Shown: piece by piece, positions 1 to 6,904 of the stretch | Layout: each line of letters opens with the position of its first letter | Numbering within the stretch: position 1 is the stretch's first letter | Assembly: GCA_910585555.1 (NCBI GenBank) | Contig: CAJUFU010000075.1 | Location: 1-13,436, forward strand | DNA: 13,436 nt | Source: an uncultured Lachnospiraceae bacterium | Lineage (GTDB): Bacteria; Bacillota; Clostridia; Lachnospirales; Lachnospiraceae | Reading direction: 5' to 3' | Notes under the pieces: generated by a model | The model's input: only the letters and a program-made list of their open reading frames with translations | Databases searched by the model: none | Told to the model about the DNA's origin: nothing | Program-made: the position numbers and the translations under genes

Positions 1-532
1 CAAACTGATGGGCCACCAAAATATTCCTGTGTTCTTTCTCTATCGGCGTCTTTTGCAGCACCAACGACACGGCCTCCTGACAGGTCTCTATATCCTGAGC
101 TTCTTGATTCCAGACAGCCCGCACCTGGGCCGGTTTGATATAGGGGAGCAGGTAAAAGTGTACCGGACCAAAAGCATCTTCCACGGATACTTTCTTCACC
201 TCACCTTCATATTCTCCCGCCACATAGACAGCACTCTTCTCGATCAACTGGGCACCGAAAGCAAGCCGCTTGGGCGCGTCATGGTTTCCACATATTATGT
301 AAACTGCAATATGATTCACAGACAGCTTCGTCAGAAAATCATCGAGCAAAGACACGGCCTCCACAGAAGGTACGGTCTTATCAAACACATCTCCCGCAAT
401 CAAGACACCGTCCACCCGCTCCGCGCAGGCCAACGTCAATATCTGTTCCAGAACATAGGCCTGGTCCTTTAACATGGAAAACTCATTCACCCTTTTACCA
501 AGATGCAAGTCTGCCAGATGCAGCAGTTTCAT
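1..532 (-). CDS. sbcD: Exonuclease SbcCD, subunit D (nuclease), N-terminal 177 residues, truncated by window edge
   Basis: SbcD is the Mn-dependent phosphoesterase subunit of the SbcCD (Mre11-Rad50-type) complex, which opens DNA hairpins and processes double-strand ends in the cytoplasm. Reading the minus strand from ATG at 532 gives a protein starting MKLLHLADLHLGKR. The calcineurin-like metal motifs appear in order: D8-L-H10, G47-D48-V-F-D51, G82-N-H-D85. The visible part ends at VAHQF (H175), just where the last metal-ligand motif should follow, so the C-terminal half and the expected sbcC partner lie outside. The start is supported by AAGGA at 542-546, nine bases upstream. A terminator at 603-644 separates it from the HPr-like gene, so it is probably transcribed from its own promoter in 533-602, which I could not identify. 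The family call is firm; the gene is incomplete only because the window stops. Confidence 0.93.
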   Translation of the reverse strand, partial: MKLLHLADLHLGKRVNEFSMLKDQAYVLEQILTLACAERVDGVLIAGDVFDKTVPSVEAVSLLDDFLTKLSVNHIAVYIICGNHDAPKRLAFGAQLIEKSAVYVAGEYEGEVKKVSVEDAFGPVHFYLLPYIKPAQVRAVWNQEAQDIETCQEAVSLVLQKTPIEKEHRNILVAHQF

Positions 533-602
533 AGGTTTGTTTCCTTTCTTCTAAGCAGCCTCTCCCACACAGACACTGCCCTCATCTCCACAATGCCGTA
601 AG

Positions 603-644
603 AGAAAAACTGCCGATGCAGAGATGATGCCCCGCACCGGCAGT
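603..644 (-). terminator. Rho-independent terminator after the HPr-like gene
   Basis: On the minus strand an 11-bp stem (arms at 634-644 and 609-619, ACTGCCGGTGC against GCATCGGCAGT, one G-T wobble) is followed at once by a run of five T (605-609). It lies 43 bases past the stop of the HPr-like gene and upstream of sbcD. Confidence 0.85.
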
Positions 645-686
645 CTCATAATCGTTGTTCCCTTTTATCCCTGCATGATACGCTTC

Positions 687-920
687 TTAAGCCAAATAGG
701 GCGCAATCGCCGCCTCCACCTCAGAAACCTTTGCCTCGGTCTCCAAAATCCGAAACTCCACCTTCTTAGACAAATCCATGGAAAAGATGCCCATGATGGA
801 CTTCGCATCAATCACATACCTTCCCGAAGCCAGGTCAAAATAGCCCTCAAATCCTTCAATCGCCGACACAAATCCTTTTACCCTGTCAATGGAATTTAAA
901 TCCAGTATATAACTCTTCAT
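687..920 (-). CDS. HPr-family protein lacking the phosphorylatable histidine (Crh-like)
   Basis: A 77-residue protein with the HPr fold signature. The segment DAKSIMGIFSMDL (38-50) matches the regulatory serine motif of Firmicute HPr (KSIMGVMS), so S41 corresponds to Ser46, the HPr kinase target. The segment that should hold the active-site histidine (about residues 9-18, NSIDRVKGFV) has none, and the whole protein contains no histidine. It therefore cannot accept phosphate from enzyme I. By analogy with Bacillus Crh it may act only as a serine-phosphorylated partner of a catabolite-control regulator; this role is inferred, not shown. Length is slightly below usual HPr (about 85-88). The start has GGAGG at 926-930 with five-base spacing. 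It appears monocistronic: a terminator follows, and the upstream gene ends 165 bases away. No PTS genes are adjacent. Confidence 0.85.
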   Translation of the reverse strand: MKSYILDLNSIDRVKGFVSAIEGFEGYFDLASGRYVIDAKSIMGIFSMDLSKKVEFRILETEAKVSEVEAAIAPYLA

Positions 921-974
921 GTTTTCCTCCTATGTATATTGAGTATTGCAATGGTATCAATCCCTTCCTCAAAG

Positions 975-1003
975 ATTTTATTCTTTTTTGACAGTTTTGT
1001 ACA
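975..1003 (-). promoter_or_regulatory. Possible promoter of the HPr-like gene
   Basis: On the minus strand TGTACA (998-1003), a 17-bp spacer and TAAAAT (975-980) lie about 55 bases before the start codon. The -35 matches consensus at four of six positions. A second pair nearer the gene (TTGATA, 16 bp, TATACA) would start transcription inside the ribosome site and is less likely. The 921-1085 gap shows no clear terminator for the gene upstream. Confidence 0.35.
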
Positions 1004-1085
1004 GAGGAATTGCCTGCTTTTTTCATTCTCCCGTATCCGGCTTATGAAAAGTCATGCCTTTCGCTCGAGCAAATGGACTATGCCG

Positions 1086-2060
1086 TCACTTTAAATACAT
1101 AATCCAATAGGGCACTCCCACACCGCTCCCGACACGGCCGCCCTCGAAATGAATGGATCGCGTTGCCGTATCGGAAAGATTCGCCTTTTTCCGGTATTGC
1201 AGCAGCATCATCGCATATCCTTCATACTTATAATCAGGCGCCGGGCTGATGGTTTCAATGGCATTTGTAGCGCCTGTGATCAACAGCCATACATCCTTAT
1301 TGGGAATGGATACATCCGTTGGCCCCAGATACATATGATCGTCTTCTCTTGTCCGCAGATCTCCGGCATATTGTATAAAGTCCACACTCGCCACCTGACT
1401 GCTCAGCTTTGTATAGGCTTCATTATATCCCTTTGCATAGGCTTCCTTGTATCCGTTTTGGTAGTAACTCTGATTATCTGCGCCAGTCCCCAAAAGCAGC
1501 TCCCCGTTCACCCAGGCCGCCGTACCGGCCGACAGATTACCTTCTGCGGCAGAAGCAACGGTGACTTTCTGGGCCCCATTCACAAAGGTGTCTGTCAGCA
1601 TCCCCTCCTTGGTGCGATATAGGGTAATCCCCTCCGGATAACCATACTCGGAAAGTTCTGCCGGAATGGACTGGCTGGCCGCAATCCCTTCTAACAGCGT
1701 ATCAAAATGAATCGCAAGGGGATTCACTTTTGCTTCTTCCCCCGGTTCAACATGTGTGACATAAATCTGGTCAGTGGTCAACGCCGCCCCGCTTTCTTTC
1801 GTCGTAAAGTAGGTGTGCATTTCACCTAACTGCCCCGCAGACGCCCTTTTAAAGAGGTCCAGCCTGTCAGCTATCCAATACAGATCTTCCGCGTCAAGCC
1901 TGACCTTATCCTCTCCCTCCTGATATACAATTGCTCCCGAAGATTTTAATCTGGAAGCCGTCTTTAAATCTGAATGCTCCGTCTCCTCGGCGGTTGCTGC
2001 CATACATACACTGCCAAACAATACCAAAACTATCATAAACGAAACTATTTTCTTTCTCAC
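1086..2060 (-). CDS. Secreted protein of unknown function
   Basis: 324 residues, not recognised. Residues 1-24 form a Sec signal peptide: basic MRKK, a hydrophobic core (5-19), and an AATA-type signal-peptidase I site before EETE. Residues 41-71 (from SSGAIVYQEG, through DAEDLYWIADRLDLF) resemble residues 33-62 of the neighbour encoded at 2090-2608. Residues 199-216 form a short tyrosine/glycine periodic stretch (YYQNGYKEAYAKGYNEAY, roughly one aromatic every four residues). The C-terminus is uncharged and ends WIMYLK, with no LPXTG or membrane anchor, so the protein is presumably released or held by partners. The start is GTG at 2058-2060, preceded by GGAGG at 2070-2074 with nine-base spacing. 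It lies 29 bases after the upstream secreted-protein gene, so the two are almost certainly one operon. Function unknown. Confidence 0.8.
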   Translation of the reverse strand: MRKKIVSFMIVLVLFGSVCMAATAEETEHSDLKTASRLKSSGAIVYQEGEDKVRLDAEDLYWIADRLDLFKRASAGQLGEMHTYFTTKESGAALTTDQIYVTHVEPGEEAKVNPLAIHFDTLLEGIAASQSIPAELSEYGYPEGITLYRTKEGMLTDTFVNGAQKVTVASAAEGNLSAGTAAWVNGELLLGTGADNQSYYQNGYKEAYAKGYNEAYTKLSSQVASVDFIQYAGDLRTREDDHMYLGPTDVSIPNKDVWLLITGATNAIETISPAPDYKYEGYAMMLLQYRKKANLSDTATRSIHFEGGRVGSGVGVPYWIMYLK

Positions 2061-2089
2061 AATGAATTTCCTCCTTCTTTACGCTCTTA

Positions 2090-2608
2090 TCATGTGTCCT
2101 GGGAAATGCTGTTTTCTGAAAGGGATGAGACACTGTTGGATGATACGCTGTCAAGGGAATCCTCCCCTTCCGTTTCTGAAACGCTTTCCTCAACCTCGCT
2201 TTCTAAACTATCTAATTCGTCCGCATCGTCTCCTAAAGCAGACATCTGCTCCTGTATGACATTTTCATCCACAACCTCCGGCACGATACTGTCTTCCATC
2301 TGCTGCTGCCAAAAATCTGCCTCCTCCACAATCCCTGTTTCCACTCTGGTTATGCTTGCTGCAGTCTGCGCCGCACCAGAATACTTTTGGGGATGAAAGG
2401 TTATTTCACTGACAGACCTGACCTTTGCTTCCAATAGCGAAATATCTTCCCCAAACATTCTCGCTAAGCCCGCCTGATAAACACTCCCTCCAGTAGAGTA
2501 CACTGCTTTCCCGGCCGCTTTTACATTGCTCTCACCCGCCCACACCGCCTTGCAGGCGCCAAAAGCCACTGCCGCCGCCATCACTGCTGCTGCCATTTTC
2601 CAATTCAT
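2090..2608 (-). CDS. Small secreted or lipoprotein-like protein with acidic, serine-rich tail, unknown function
   Basis: 172 residues from the ATG at 2606-2608. This start is chosen over one 12 codons upstream because GGAGG sits five bases before it and the signal peptide begins here. Residues 1-24 (MNWKMAAAVMAAAVAFGACKAVWA) form an alanine-rich export signal. Cleavage is most likely after AVWA, although FGAC at 16-19 could be a poor lipobox. Residues 33-65 (GKAVYSTGGSVYQ, then EDISLLEAKV) resemble the N-terminal motif of the next gene's product. From about residue 114 the chain is strongly acidic, then serine-rich (many D, E, S; end SLSENSISQDT), with no predicted fold. It is the first gene of an operon driven by the promoter at 2766-2794. 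No family recognised; export is the only inference I would defend. Confidence 0.78.
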   Translation of the reverse strand: MNWKMAAAVMAAAVAFGACKAVWAGESNVKAAGKAVYSTGGSVYQAGLARMFGEDISLLEAKVRSVSEITFHPQKYSGAAQTAASITRVETGIVEEADFWQQQMEDSIVPEVVDENVIQEQMSALGDDADELDSLESEVEESVSETEGEDSLDSVSSNSVSSLSENSISQDT

Positions 2609-2753
2609 TTTTCCTCCGTTCCGAAGCATCGAAACATCTGCCACGGGCAGTCTATGCTTCTTACTTATTTTAGTTTCATATCATAGGAATTCTGCGGCGA
2701 CCCGCCGTCTGAGATACTTTCAGATTTGTTATCAGAATAATCAGATTCCCGGA

Positions 2754-2765
2754 TATCGTACGATA
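2754..2765. promoter_or_regulatory. Perfect palindrome abutting the -10 box, candidate operator
   Basis: TATCGTACGATA is a perfect 12-bp inverted repeat directly adjoining the -10 hexamer (2766-2771), covering the expected transcription start. This is a classic position for repressor binding. No regulator gene is adjacent, so the partner is unknown. Confidence 0.45.
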
Positions 2766-2794
2766 ACTGTAGCATATCTTTATAAAACTGTAAA
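2766..2794 (-). promoter_or_regulatory. Housekeeping-type promoter of the secreted-protein operon
   Basis: On the minus strand TTTACA (2789-2794, five of six) is followed by a 17-bp spacer and TACAGT (2766-2771, four of six). Transcription would start near 2760, leaving a leader of about 150 bases before the ATG at 2608. That leader contains three TCTGA copies and a small CGGCG/CGCCG hairpin. The remaining gap (2795-2896) contains only the hairpin at 2833-2864. Confidence 0.65.
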
Positions 2795-2832
2795 GGGATG
2801 GAGCGGAGTTTATCGTTTTTTTATAAATCTAT

Positions 2833-2864
2833 CCGGAGAACGCCCTGTATCTGACATTCTCCGG
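2833..2864 (-). terminator. Strong hairpin after the permease remnants, possible terminator without a U-run
   Basis: Ten-bp stem (CCGGAGAACG at 2833-2842 pairing with CATTCTCCGG at 2855-2864, one wobble), 12-base loop. It lies about 30 bases past the last permease-remnant stop codon. On the minus strand it is followed by a mixed A/T stretch, not a T-run, so termination is uncertain. Confidence 0.4.
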
Positions 2865-2896
2865 TGCTTCCTCTCATAGATGGGTCCCTACTCCTC

Positions 2897-3445
2897 TTAT
2901 CTTTGCGCCAGCAGCTGCAGAGGTTCCCGTTTCAGGCTCTTACTCATCTTCCCCCAGGCAATCCCTGTTCCTGCCGCAAGAATCAGAACCATACAGCAGA
3001 AGCCGGGATTTCCAGATTATCCTTCCCGTATGCTTCCCAGGCTTCCAGATATTTCTCGATACTGCCGTTGGGTATCTGGAACGAAGTTATACCGTTCATC
3101 ATCGGATCAACAGCCACCAGATTAGTCCCATGGGCAGACAATCTATCTTAGGAGAAAATTCCGTAATATAATGTCCCCAGTCAATGGCTGTTGGCAGGGT
3201 ATATTTCCGCCAGGTCATGGAATACTGTGGTACGTAAGAGGAATAAAAGGCCCTCTGCTCCGGTTCGCAAATATATTCCGCTTCCGGAAAGAGCAGGGCG
3301 TCTACTGTATCATAGGAATCATACTGCGCCATGGTTTTAATACCCTTAATCCAGATATTGGAGCCCAGCGTCATCAAAAGTGCCAAAAAACCATCAGAAC
3401 CAGAAAGAACACTGTCCGCATCATCTGTTTTAAACTGTTCTTCAT
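2897..3445 (-). pseudogene. Degenerate ABC transporter permease (FtsX family), second of a pair
   Basis: An intact protein would be a membrane permease of the MacB/FtsX type, with TM1, a large extracellular domain and TM2-TM4. What remains starts at ATG 3443-3445 with a good GGAGG. The first piece is MKNSLKQMMRTVFFLVLMVF, after which a frame change at the six-base T run (3385-3390) leads into LALLMTLGSNIWIKG (rest of TM1) and an ectodomain piece to about 3125. A second frame change near 3121-3128 continues as NLVAVDPMMNG and later IEKYLEAWEAYGKDN. A third jump then lands on the last segment, VLILAAGTGIAWGKM then LKREPLQLLAQR and a stop at 2897-2899, which is a typical TM4 and tail. Most of the ectodomain and TM2-TM3 are missing. 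Its start overlaps the previous remnant's stop by ATGA, so this was a translationally coupled pair. Sequencing error could explain the T-run frameshift but not the deletions. Confidence 0.75.
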
Positions 3446-4111
3446 ATGCGCCCCTCCCTATTGCTGTGCAGACATCCTCTGCTCATCCGTCCATAGGCCG
3501 CTGTAACGCCAATCAGATACGCGAAAAGGAGTATCCCATTTACCGCGAGCATCAAAAGCATGGAATGCGTCACAAACAACATCATCAAATCCCCAATCAA
3601 GTTTCCCACAAGCGCCAGTATCATCTGCTCTGACAAAAACAGAAAAGAACTGTGCATCTTCTTCACGCCCTGCAGACGCAGAAGCACGAACTCCTCCCGC
3701 CTGCTGTTGCCGGACAAATAGCTTACAAAAAGACGCCGAATCTGCAAAACAAGAATGTCCATACTATTCATACATTCTTAAGACACCAGCATAAGGAAGA
3801 ATCAGCTCTATCCGATAGCCATGCTTGCTTCTGACATCCGACATAGTTCCCACAATCTTAACCTCTATGGTGCCTCCCATGGGCACAAACTCCTTCTTCC
3901 CGAACTCACTGTCAGCACTGATATAATAACATTTTAACACTACCGTATCGCCAATCTCCCGATTTCGCCTCCGCATCATTGTCTTATCAACGATACACTC
4001 CATTCTGTCAGAAGCCAAGAGTTCATCAATATCTGCAGCTTCCATCTCAATCAGGTCATACACCTGCTCTCCTATGGCCTGTGTATGATTAGCGCCGGCA
4101 TAATGAAACAT
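3442..4111 (-). pseudogene. Degenerate ABC transporter permease (FtsX family), first of a pair
   Basis: Two overlapping reading frames together give part of an FtsX-type permease. The frame 4111-3764 (115 codons, starting MFHYAGANHTQ) looks like the distal part of the extracellular domain (VGTMSDVRSKHGYRIELILPY). The frame 3771-3442 carries the cytoplasmic loop NSRREEFVLLRLQGVKKM and two hydrophobic helices (LFLSEQMILALVGNLIGDL and LLMLAVNGILLFAYLIGV), the standard TM3-TM4 arrangement of the family. TM1, the proximal ectodomain and TM2 are missing, and a frame change sits at about 3764-3771. The real C-terminal stop survives (TGA 3442-3444), overlapping the next ATG. A GGGGGA stretch before 4111 may still allow translation of the fragment. 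No ATPase gene is nearby, so transport function is presumably lost. The substrate class cannot be told; antimicrobial-peptide or lipid export is usual for the family. Confidence 0.75.
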
Positions 4112-4193
4112 TAAATTCCCCCTGCCTCAATTCCCGTATAGCCTCATTTCTATGCGCATTCTTCAACTTTAAGAAAACAATGCAAATCCTATA

Positions 4194-4222
4194 ATTATAG
4201 TAGGTCAAACATGATTTGTAAA
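4194..4222 (-). promoter_or_regulatory. Near-consensus promoter facing the decayed permease pair
   Basis: On the minus strand TTTACA (4217-4222), a 17-bp spacer and a perfect TATAAT (4194-4199). The -10 lies in the 12-bp palindrome CTATAATTATAG (4189-4200), which also puts TATAAT on the plus strand, but with no usable -35 there. Transcription would begin about 75 bases before the first permease remnant. Confidence 0.65.
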
Positions 4223-4279
4223 AAATTTAATGTTTTTGCGAGCAAATACAGATAATTTTCCCTCCGCAGTATTTAACCC

Positions 4280-4309
4280 TTGCTTTCCGTTTTCGCCGTG
4301 CTATATAAT
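4280..4309 (+). promoter_or_regulatory. Promoter of the plus-strand aldo/keto reductase
   Basis: TTGCTT (4280-4285), an 18-bp spacer and TATAAT (4304-4309) lie about 85 bases before the ATG at 4395. The perfect -10 compensates for a weak -35. It is divergent from the promoter at 4194-4222. A long in-frame extension of this gene would start upstream of this promoter, which argues for the later ATG. Confidence 0.55.
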
Positions 4310-4383
4310 AGAAAACAATGCAACGGGACATTCTGCACAGGATAAACGCAACATAACACGCATGAAATCTTTAGACTTGAAAC

Positions 4384-4389
4384 GGGAGG
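4384..4389 (+). promoter_or_regulatory. Ribosome binding site fixing the start of the aldo/keto reductase
   Basis: GGGAGG five bases before ATG 4395-4397. The reading frame is open for 55 codons further upstream (to 4230), but that stretch contains the promoter and does not resemble the family. Confidence 0.8.
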
Positions 4390-4394
4390 CATCT

Positions 4395-5576
4395 ATGCAA
4401 TACAGGGAAATGAAAGACGGCACACAGGTATCTGTTCTTGGATACGGCTGTATGCGCTTTAGCAGTTCGGGCGGCAGAATCGACATTGACAAGGCTGAAA
4501 AGGAAATCCTGTCAGCCATTGAAAAAGGCGTTAATTACTTTGATACCGCCTATATATACAACGGAAGCGAGGAGTCGCTGGGCACAATCTTAAGCCGCAA
4601 TCACTGCCGGGACAAGGTAAACATCGCCACCAAACTGCCTTATTATTTATTGAAAAACACTTCTTCTGTGGAAAAATTATTTCAAGAACAATTAAGACGT
4701 CTGCAGACAGATCACATAGATTTTTATCTTATGCACATGCTCTTTGATTTAAATGTCTGGAACCGCTTAAAGAGCATTGGCATTGAAGAGTGGATTGCTA
4801 AAAAGAGGCAGACCGGTGAAATCCGCAACATCGGTTTCTCTTTTCATGGAGACACGAAAACCTTCAAGGAATTGATTGATGCCTACGACTGGGATTTCTG
4901 CCAGATTCAGTACAACTATCTGGATGAACACACCCAGGCCGGCAGAGAGGGCCTTATGTATGCCGCCGGAAAAGGGATTCCGGTTATTATTATGGAACCT
5001 TTACGGGGCGGTAAACTGGTAGACCTTCTGCCGGATTCCGCCAAAGAGGCAATCCAAAATTACCCCATCAAGCGTTCCCCCGCCGAATGGGCTTTCAGCT
5101 GGCTGTGGGACCAGCCGGAAGTGACCTGCGTCCTATCCGGTATGAACTCCTTAGAAATGGTGGCCCAAAACACAAAGACCGCCTCAGAAGCGGCGGCACA
5201 TTCCTTTACCCAGGAAGACCACCGGCTGATTGAGACCGTCAAGGCAAAAATCAACCAAAATCTACGGGTTGGCTGTACGGGATGCGGCTATTGTATGCCC
5301 TGTCCTCACAGCGTAGATATTCCCACCGCTTTTCGTTGTTACAATAAGTCGCATATGGACGGACGGTTTAGCACCATTTTTGAATACATCCAGGTAACTT
5401 CCCTCAGAAAGGATTCCTCTGATCTTAGCAAATGTGTGCAGTGCGGCGCCTGCGAACAGCATTGTCCGCAGCATATTCAAATCCGCAAAGAGCTGCAAAA
5501 CGCCAAGAAGGAGCTACAGCCCTTTTATGTCCGCGCCGCCTTAAAAATCATAAAGAAACTGGTTAAGACAAAATAA
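4395..5576 (+). CDS. Aldo/keto reductase with C-terminal two-cluster 4Fe-4S domain
   Basis: 393 residues. Residues 1 to about 280 form an AKR TIM barrel, a cytoplasmic NAD(P)H-type carbonyl reductase fold. The catalytic tetrad is present: D50 and Y55 (FDTAYIYN), K80 (ATKLPYY) and H114 (YLMHML). The barrel is followed by two ferredoxin-like motifs: C294, C297, C300, C303 (CTGCGYCMPCP) and C347, C350, C353, C357 (CVQCGACEQHCP). This corresponds to the COG1453-type 'predicted oxidoreductase' family, common in anaerobic Firmicutes. The clusters suggest electron exchange with ferredoxin or a flavin partner instead of simple pyridine-nucleotide chemistry; the physiological substrate is unknown. The tail after the last cluster is basic (ending KIIKKLVKTK). 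It is the only plus-strand gene and runs tail to tail with a paralogue, with three bases between the stops. Confidence 0.92.
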   Translation: MQYREMKDGTQVSVLGYGCMRFSSSGGRIDIDKAEKEILSAIEKGVNYFDTAYIYNGSEESLGTILSRNHCRDKVNIATKLPYYLLKNTSSVEKLFQEQLRRLQTDHIDFYLMHMLFDLNVWNRLKSIGIEEWIAKKRQTGEIRNIGFSFHGDTKTFKELIDAYDWDFCQIQYNYLDEHTQAGREGLMYAAGKGIPVIIMEPLRGGKLVDLLPDSAKEAIQNYPIKRSPAEWAFSWLWDQPEVTCVLSGMNSLEMVAQNTKTASEAAAHSFTQEDHRLIETVKAKINQNLRVGCTGCGYCMPCPHSVDIPTAFRCYNKSHMDGRFSTIFEYIQVTSLRKDSSDLSKCVQCGACEQHCPQHIQIRKELQNAKKELQPFYVRAALKIIKKLVKTK

Positions 5577-5579
5577 TGT

Positions 5580-6710
5580 CTATCCCTGTAACATTTTATG
5601 AAAGCCCGCCATCGCCTGGGAAATCTTAATCTGTTGGGGACATACCTTCTCACAGCTCTTGCAGCCAATACAGGCCCCGGGCTGTTTCTCCCCAGGCACT
5701 GCCATAAGAGCCATAGGTGCAATAAATCCGCCGCCAGTGAAACGATGTTCATTATACAGGCCGATCAACAGGGGAATATCCAGTCCCTGGGGACAATGTG
5801 TCGTACAATAGCGGCAGGCCGTACAAGGCAGTGACCCGTCTAACATGCCGGCCGCCACGGACAGAAGCGTATTCATTTCCTCTTCCTTTAAAGGAGCCTG
5901 CGTCTCAAAAGTCTCTATGTTCTCCTTAAGCTGCTCCATATTGGACATACCGGAGAGCACCACCTTTACATCCGGCAGTGTCTGCAGGAACCGAAAGGCC
6001 CAAGCAGGCATTTTCTCTTCCGGTCTGCAGGCGGCAAGCTTCTTTGCATCCGCCTCAGAAAGACTGGCCAGTTTCCCGCCCCGCAGAGGTTCCATGACCC
6101 ACACAGGAATATGGTATTCCTCCAAAAGCTGCATCTTTGCTCTGGCATCCTGGAAAGTCCAGTCAAGGTAGTTCAACTGAATCTGACAAAATTCCATATC
6201 CTTTCCATAAGCTTCCAAAAACCGCCTCATCACCTCGCAACTGCCATGTGCGGAAAATCCCAGATGCCGGATACGGCCATTTTGTTTCTGCTTCATCAGA
6301 TACTCATAAATGCCATACTTCTGATCTAGGTAGGCATCTATGTTCATCTCACAGACATTATGAAACAGATAGAAATCAAAATAATCTACCTGACATTTTC
6401 TAAGCTGCTCTTCAAAGATTTCCTCCACCTTGGGCATATTGCTCAGGTCGTACCCCGGGAACTTGTCAGCCAGATAAAATGCTTCCCGCGGATATTCCAA
6501 GAGCACTTTTCCCATCACAGTCTCTGATCGACCCGCATGATATCCCCACGCCGTATCATAGTAATTAATGCCGTGCTCCATGGCATAGGTGACCATCTCT
6601 TTTACTGTCTCCTCATCCACTCTGGCATCATCCTTGTCAACTACCGGAAGCCGCATAGTGCCCAGTCCCAGTGCCGACAACTCTAAATCCTGAAAATTTT
6701 TGTATACCAT
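5580..6710 (-). CDS. Aldo/keto reductase with C-terminal two-cluster 4Fe-4S domain (paralogue)
   Basis: 376 residues, same architecture as the convergent neighbour. The AKR barrel has D52 and Y57 (YYDTAWGY), K83 (LADKFPG) and H117 (YLFHNV). The C-terminal cluster motifs are C296, C299, C302, C306 (CTACRYCTTHCP) and C347, C350, C353, C357 (CIGCKSCEKVCP). The two proteins share blocks such as FCQIQ-NYLD, MEPLRGGKL and VLSGM but differ widely elsewhere. They are therefore old paralogues, not a recent duplication, and probably act on different substrates. The start is ATG with AAAGGAGG (6720-6727), nine bases upstream, and a promoter lies at 6800-6828. With no room for a terminator between the two stops, transcripts of the pair must overlap at their 3' ends unless they end inside the opposite gene. 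Substrate unknown. Confidence 0.92.
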   Translation of the reverse strand: MVYKNFQDLELSALGLGTMRLPVVDKDDARVDEETVKEMVTYAMEHGINYYDTAWGYHAGRSETVMGKVLLEYPREAFYLADKFPGYDLSNMPKVEEIFEEQLRKCQVDYFDFYLFHNVCEMNIDAYLDQKYGIYEYLMKQKQNGRIRHLGFSAHGSCEVMRRFLEAYGKDMEFCQIQLNYLDWTFQDARAKMQLLEEYHIPVWVMEPLRGGKLASLSEADAKKLAACRPEEKMPAWAFRFLQTLPDVKVVLSGMSNMEQLKENIETFETQAPLKEEEMNTLLSVAAGMLDGSLPCTACRYCTTHCPQGLDIPLLIGLYNEHRFTGGGFIAPMALMAVPGEKQPGACIGCKSCEKVCPQQIKISQAMAGFHKMLQG

Positions 6711-6799
6711 AAGCCAGTTCCTCCTTTATTAACCTCTGGCAAATCATCATGCGGACACATAGCTCCGAAATACAATCCGCACAACCAATCCTTTTCTTG

Positions 6800-6828
6800 A
6801 TTATAGGAAAAAAACGGACTAAAAACAA
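6800..6828 (-). promoter_or_regulatory. Promoter of the minus-strand aldo/keto reductase
   Basis: On the minus strand TTGTTT (6823-6828), a 17-bp spacer and TATAAT (6800-6805), giving a leader of about 80 bases. Just upstream, at 6841-6852, is a near-palindrome TATCTCAAGATA (5-bp arms, 2-base centre) that could bind a regulator. Confidence 0.6.
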
Positions 6829-6855
6829 ATACCTGTTATCTATCTCAAGATATAC

Positions 6856-6881
6856 CTAAAAAGAATATCTGCTTATTCCTT
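6856..6881 (-). terminator. Weak AT-rich hairpin with T-run after the basic unknown protein gene
   Basis: Minus-strand arms at 6874-6881 and 6860-6867 (eight pairs, one G-T), six-base loop, running into TTTTT. The stem is AT-rich, so efficiency is doubtful. It lies 24 bases past the stop at 6905. Confidence 0.4.
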
Positions 6882-6904
6882 CATTGCCAACCAATCGCCG
6901 CATA

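Noticed and set aside
8..472. Plus-strand open frame of 154 codons
   Set aside because: It is antisense to sbcD, whose catalytic motifs are clear on the minus strand.
921..960. TTGATA-16-TATACA promoter immediately before the HPr-like gene
   Set aside because: Transcription would start within the ribosome binding site; the pair at 975-1003 is a better placed candidate.
3099..3386. 95-codon minus-strand frame as an independent gene
   Set aside because: It is the middle of a frameshifted permease: TM1 begins upstream in another frame from 3445, and the ectodomain continues in a third frame downstream.
4230..4394. 55-residue N-terminal extension of the plus-strand aldo/keto reductase
   Set aside because: It spans the promoter at 4280-4309, lacks a ribosome site and is unlike the family; GGGAGG precedes ATG 4395.
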